Assembly: GCA_031261765.1 (NCBI GenBank)
Contig: JAISJA010000064.1
Location: 1 to 5,529 of the forward strand
Direction of reading: 5' to 3'
DNA: 5,529 nt
DNA from: Coriobacteriales bacterium
GTDB taxonomy: Bacteria > Actinomycetota > Coriobacteriia > Coriobacteriales > UBA8131
The notes under the pieces were generated by a model. The model ran no database searches. It was given only the letters and a program-made list of their open reading frames with translations, and was not told where the DNA came from. The position numbers were made by a program, and so were the translations under genes. This document shows, piece by piece, positions 4,912 through 5,529 of this stretch. Every line of letters begins with the position of its first letter. Position 1 is the stretch's first letter.

Positions 4912-5529
4912 CGTGCATACAGCACAACAACAATATGATATTGTGCTAGCCCCACATATAATCCAGGACCTTGGCGAACTCGTACGCGCGGTGAGCGGTG
5001 CCACGGACGTCGCGGTTATAACGGACACTAACGTGGGCCCGGCATATGCTACCGCTGTCTGCGAGCAGCTTTGCAAGTGCGGGTTCGACGTCTTTCCGCT
5101 AACGGTTCCCGCGGGTGAGACCTCTAAATGCATAGAGCAGGCGGCTGCTCTTTGGGGCGCGTTGCGCATGCGTGGTATAGGCCGCGACGGGCTTGTCGTG
5201 GCGCTTGGCGGCGGGGTAGTGGGCGACCTTGCCGGGTTCGTGGCGTCAACGTATATGCGCGGCATACCGTTCATACAGGTGCCAACGTCGCTTCTTGCCA
5301 TGGTGGACTCGTCCATAGGCGGTAAGACCGCCATAGACCTTGACGACGCGAAGAACATAGTGGGCACGTTCTACCAGCCGTCGCTGGTGCTGGCCGACAC
5401 GGACACGCTGAAGACGCTCCCGCAAAGTGAATGGCTTAACGGTTTCGCCGAGATAGCCAAGTGCGCCGTAATAGACGGCGGCGAAGCGTACGAATGGCTT
5501 TCAAACAATGCAGATAAACTATACGCACA
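4901..5529 (+). CDS. aroB: 3-Dehydroquinate synthase (partial, runs off the right edge)
   Basis: The first 209 residues are visible; the family is usually about 350-370 residues, so roughly 60% is present. The enzyme converts DAHP to 3-dehydroquinate, step 2 of the shikimate pathway, using NAD+ and a divalent metal in the cytoplasm. Motifs in order are VPAGETSK (69-76), the NAD-binding glycine run GGGVVGD (103-109) followed by LAGFVA, RGIPFIQVPTSLLAMVDSSIGGKT (120-143, with Asp136 and Lys142), KNIVGTFYQP (151-160), and GFAEIAK (181-187). Glu184 corresponds to the metal-ligand Glu; the two His ligands lie beyond the window. The usual Gly before Lys-Asn (GKN) is Ala150 here, and the preceding residues are acidic (LDDAKN). 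The start is fixed by AGGAGG at 4888-4893. The gene overlaps aroK by 11 nt and has a near-palindrome in codons 7-16. Eleven of 13 visible Ile codons are ATA. Confidence 0.96.
   Translation, partial: MKLNVHTAQQQYDIVLAPHIIQDLGELVRAVSGATDVAVITDTNVGPAYATAVCEQLCKCGFDVFPLTVPAGETSKCIEQAAALWGALRMRGIGRDGLVVALGGGVVGDLAGFVASTYMRGIPFIQVPTSLLAMVDSSIGGKTAIDLDDAKNIVGTFYQPSLVLADTDTLKTLPQSEWLNGFAEIAKCAVIDGGEAYEWLSNNADKLYA
4921..4947 (+). repeat. Interrupted palindrome in the first codons of aroB
   Basis: AGCACAA (4921-4927) and TTGTGCT (4941-4947) are perfect 7-base inverted arms. Between them, CAATAT-G-ATATTG (4931-4943) forms a second inverted repeat centred on G4937. Deleting six bases of CAA repeat from the left side would give a perfect 21-base palindrome. 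It lies 20 nt after the start of aroB and encodes a Gln-Gln-Gln-Tyr stretch. Function is unknown; it may be chance. Confidence 0.6.

Noticed and set aside
4765..5367. 200-codon open frame on the minus strand opposite aroK/aroB
   Set aside because: Antisense to conserved AroK and AroB motifs; composition is that of a shadow frame.

Overview
The window reads as a compact, one-directional stretch of a bacterial chromosome. All seven supported genes are on the + strand. It holds the 3' part of a cobalt/nickel-type ECF (energy-coupling factor) transport operon, then a stand-alone iron-sulfur oxidoreductase subunit, then the start of a shikimate-pathway cluster. The DNA is moderately GC-rich, but isoleucine is written overwhelmingly as ATA (71 of 89 Ile codons by hand count). 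The aroC-aroK-aroB order, the roughly 390-residue chorismate synthase, a PDGLE-domain transporter subunit beside CbiQ/CbiO, and a CCG-domain iron-sulfur protein together suggest an anaerobic Actinomycetota, possibly Coriobacteriia. That placement is inferred from gene content and was not tested by any search.

Layout. Positions 1-225 hold the C-terminal end of a PDGLE-domain protein (CbiM/NikM fusion tail or CbiN/NikN-like). Positions 212-934 hold cbiQ, the transmembrane coupling subunit, overlapping the previous gene by 14 nt. Positions 955-1722 hold cbiO, the ATPase. After a 31-nt gap with a plausible sigma70-type promoter, 1754-3118 encodes a 454-residue protein with two 4-Cys [4Fe-4S] motifs and two CCG domains (HdrD/GlpC/GlcF/LutA type). 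After 35 nt with a strong ribosome binding site comes aroC (3154-4326), then a 75-nt gap with a U-free CAA-rich tract, then aroK (4402-4911). aroB begins inside the end of aroK (4901) and runs off the right edge.

How the genes work together. The first three genes supply parts of a metal uptake transporter: small membrane/substrate component, T component and A component. The last three encode dehydroquinate synthase, shikimate kinase and chorismate synthase (steps 2, 5 and 7 of the route to chorismate). The iron-sulfur protein lies between the two groups and has no visible flavoprotein partner here, so its substrate is unknown.

Nothing in the window amounts to a clearly new system. The points most worth a second look are the extreme ATA bias, the near absence of GATC (one site in 5529 nt), a promoter whose predicted start coincides with an ATG (possible leaderless mRNA), a near-palindrome broken by CAA codons at the start of aroB, and the U-free tract before aroK. 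No tRNA, rRNA, CRISPR array, insertion sequence, riboswitch or clear Rho-independent terminator was seen, and no gene-free stretch exceeds 75 nt.
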